Assembly (NCBI RefSeq): GCF_004664715.2
Contig: NC_051063.1
Span: 145,169,319 to 145,233,318 of the forward strand
Reading direction: 5' to 3'
Length of the DNA stretch: 64,000 bases
DNA from: Peromyscus leucopus
Taxonomy: Eukaryota > Chordata > Mammalia > Rodentia > Cricetidae
A model generated the notes under the pieces. It did no database searches. It was given only the letters and a program-made list of their open reading frames with translations, and had not been told where the DNA came from. A program made the translations under genes and the position numbers. How positions within the stretch are numbered: the first letter of the stretch is position 1; each line of letters begins with the position of its first letter. Shown here piece after piece: positions 63,316-64,000 of this stretch.

Positions 63316-64000
63316 AGAAAAACCTACACACAACTGAGTTTTTTAATTGACTTGCTGAATTCTGTTTCAATTCCAAACACTGAACAGAAAACAAATCAGA
63401 AGCCAGGTGCACACCAATACCCATAGACAAATTTTAAGAAACTGACACAGAACTAGGCAGTTTTTAAAGCATTAGTCTCTAAGCTTCTAACAAAGGGCAG
63501 CTTACTGCCACACTATATAAACCATGACAAAGAAGCTAAAAAGGAAAGCCACTAATTCATCTTACAAAGCTGGCCTAAACCTGATAGCAAAATATGGGGG
63601 GGAAATGCACATAAGAGAAACATAATGCTACATTCCTTCTTTAAACTAGAGATAAGAAAAACTTAAATCTGTCGTTTAACAAACTAAATTTAATGAGGAT
63701 TTTTAAACAGTCACCCACTACAACCCCAAGTCATTTCTCAAGGGATCTGAAATGAGATTACCATCAGATGATCTATTCCTACATCACACTAACACTGTAA
63801 CAACATCTGAATCCAAAGAGATGCCCAAATGACATGGGAGGCCATTCACAGCCATCCCTAATAAATCACCCATGAAAACTAGACAGATAATTCTTCAACA
63901 TGATGGAAACCTCCCTTAAACCAAACGGCATCATACGGACCGAGAAATATGAGAGGCACCATTAATATAAGAAAGGGGCAGACAAATATACCATGATCAG
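63316..64000. other. Intron, no recognised element
   Basis: No gene or repeat family recognised up to the window end. Confidence 0.4.

Overview
This window is a piece of a rodent nuclear genome, and all of it appears to lie inside one protein-coding gene. The only coding sequence I can support is a single exon on the minus strand at 39866-40411. Its translation is recognisably exon 2 of the insulin-like growth factor 1 receptor gene (Igf1r): most of the L1 ligand-binding domain and the start of the cysteine-rich region. It has clean AG/GT splice sites and is phase 1 at both ends. Because the gene runs on the minus strand, positions 40412-64000 are the 3' part of intron 1 and positions 1-39865 are the 5' part of intron 2.

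The organism is a muroid rodent. The window is full of B1, B2/B3, B4 and ID SINEs and rodent MaLR-type LTRs, and the receptor residues at three variable positions fit a rodent. Several B1 copies carry a 3' half (AGGAAAGGCGCAAAGCTAC) that, from memory, is common in cricetids (hamsters, voles, deer mice) rather than Mus. The solo LTR at 23380-23784 also looks cricetid. I therefore favour a cricetid with moderate confidence.

Layout: 1-39865 (intron 2) is mostly unique or unrecognised sequence. It holds a 5S rRNA pseudogene, a 118-bp GAA/TTC-type repeat, two hAT-type MITE-like copies, LTRs at 14.1, 21.1-22.4, 23.4, 26.8, 35.3 and 35.8 kb, an L1 3' end nested inside one LTR, a B1 split by another LTR, and scattered SINEs and microsatellites. 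Exon 2 follows. Intron 1 (40412-64000) is richer in SINEs, with clusters at 41.2-44.6, 45.3-52.8 and 56.1-57.6 kb, long CA/TG arrays, a 32-bp minisatellite grown inside a B4-like SINE, and one MaLR-type LTR at 61 kb.

No operon, CRISPR array, defence locus or other unknown multigene system is visible. The many short ORFs are chance reading frames, most of them in repeats or low-complexity DNA. The most informative observations are the nested insertions with intact target-site duplications, which give relative ages, and a few sequences near the exon or in the introns that could affect splicing or expression. Repeat family names were assigned by eye and memory, without a library search.
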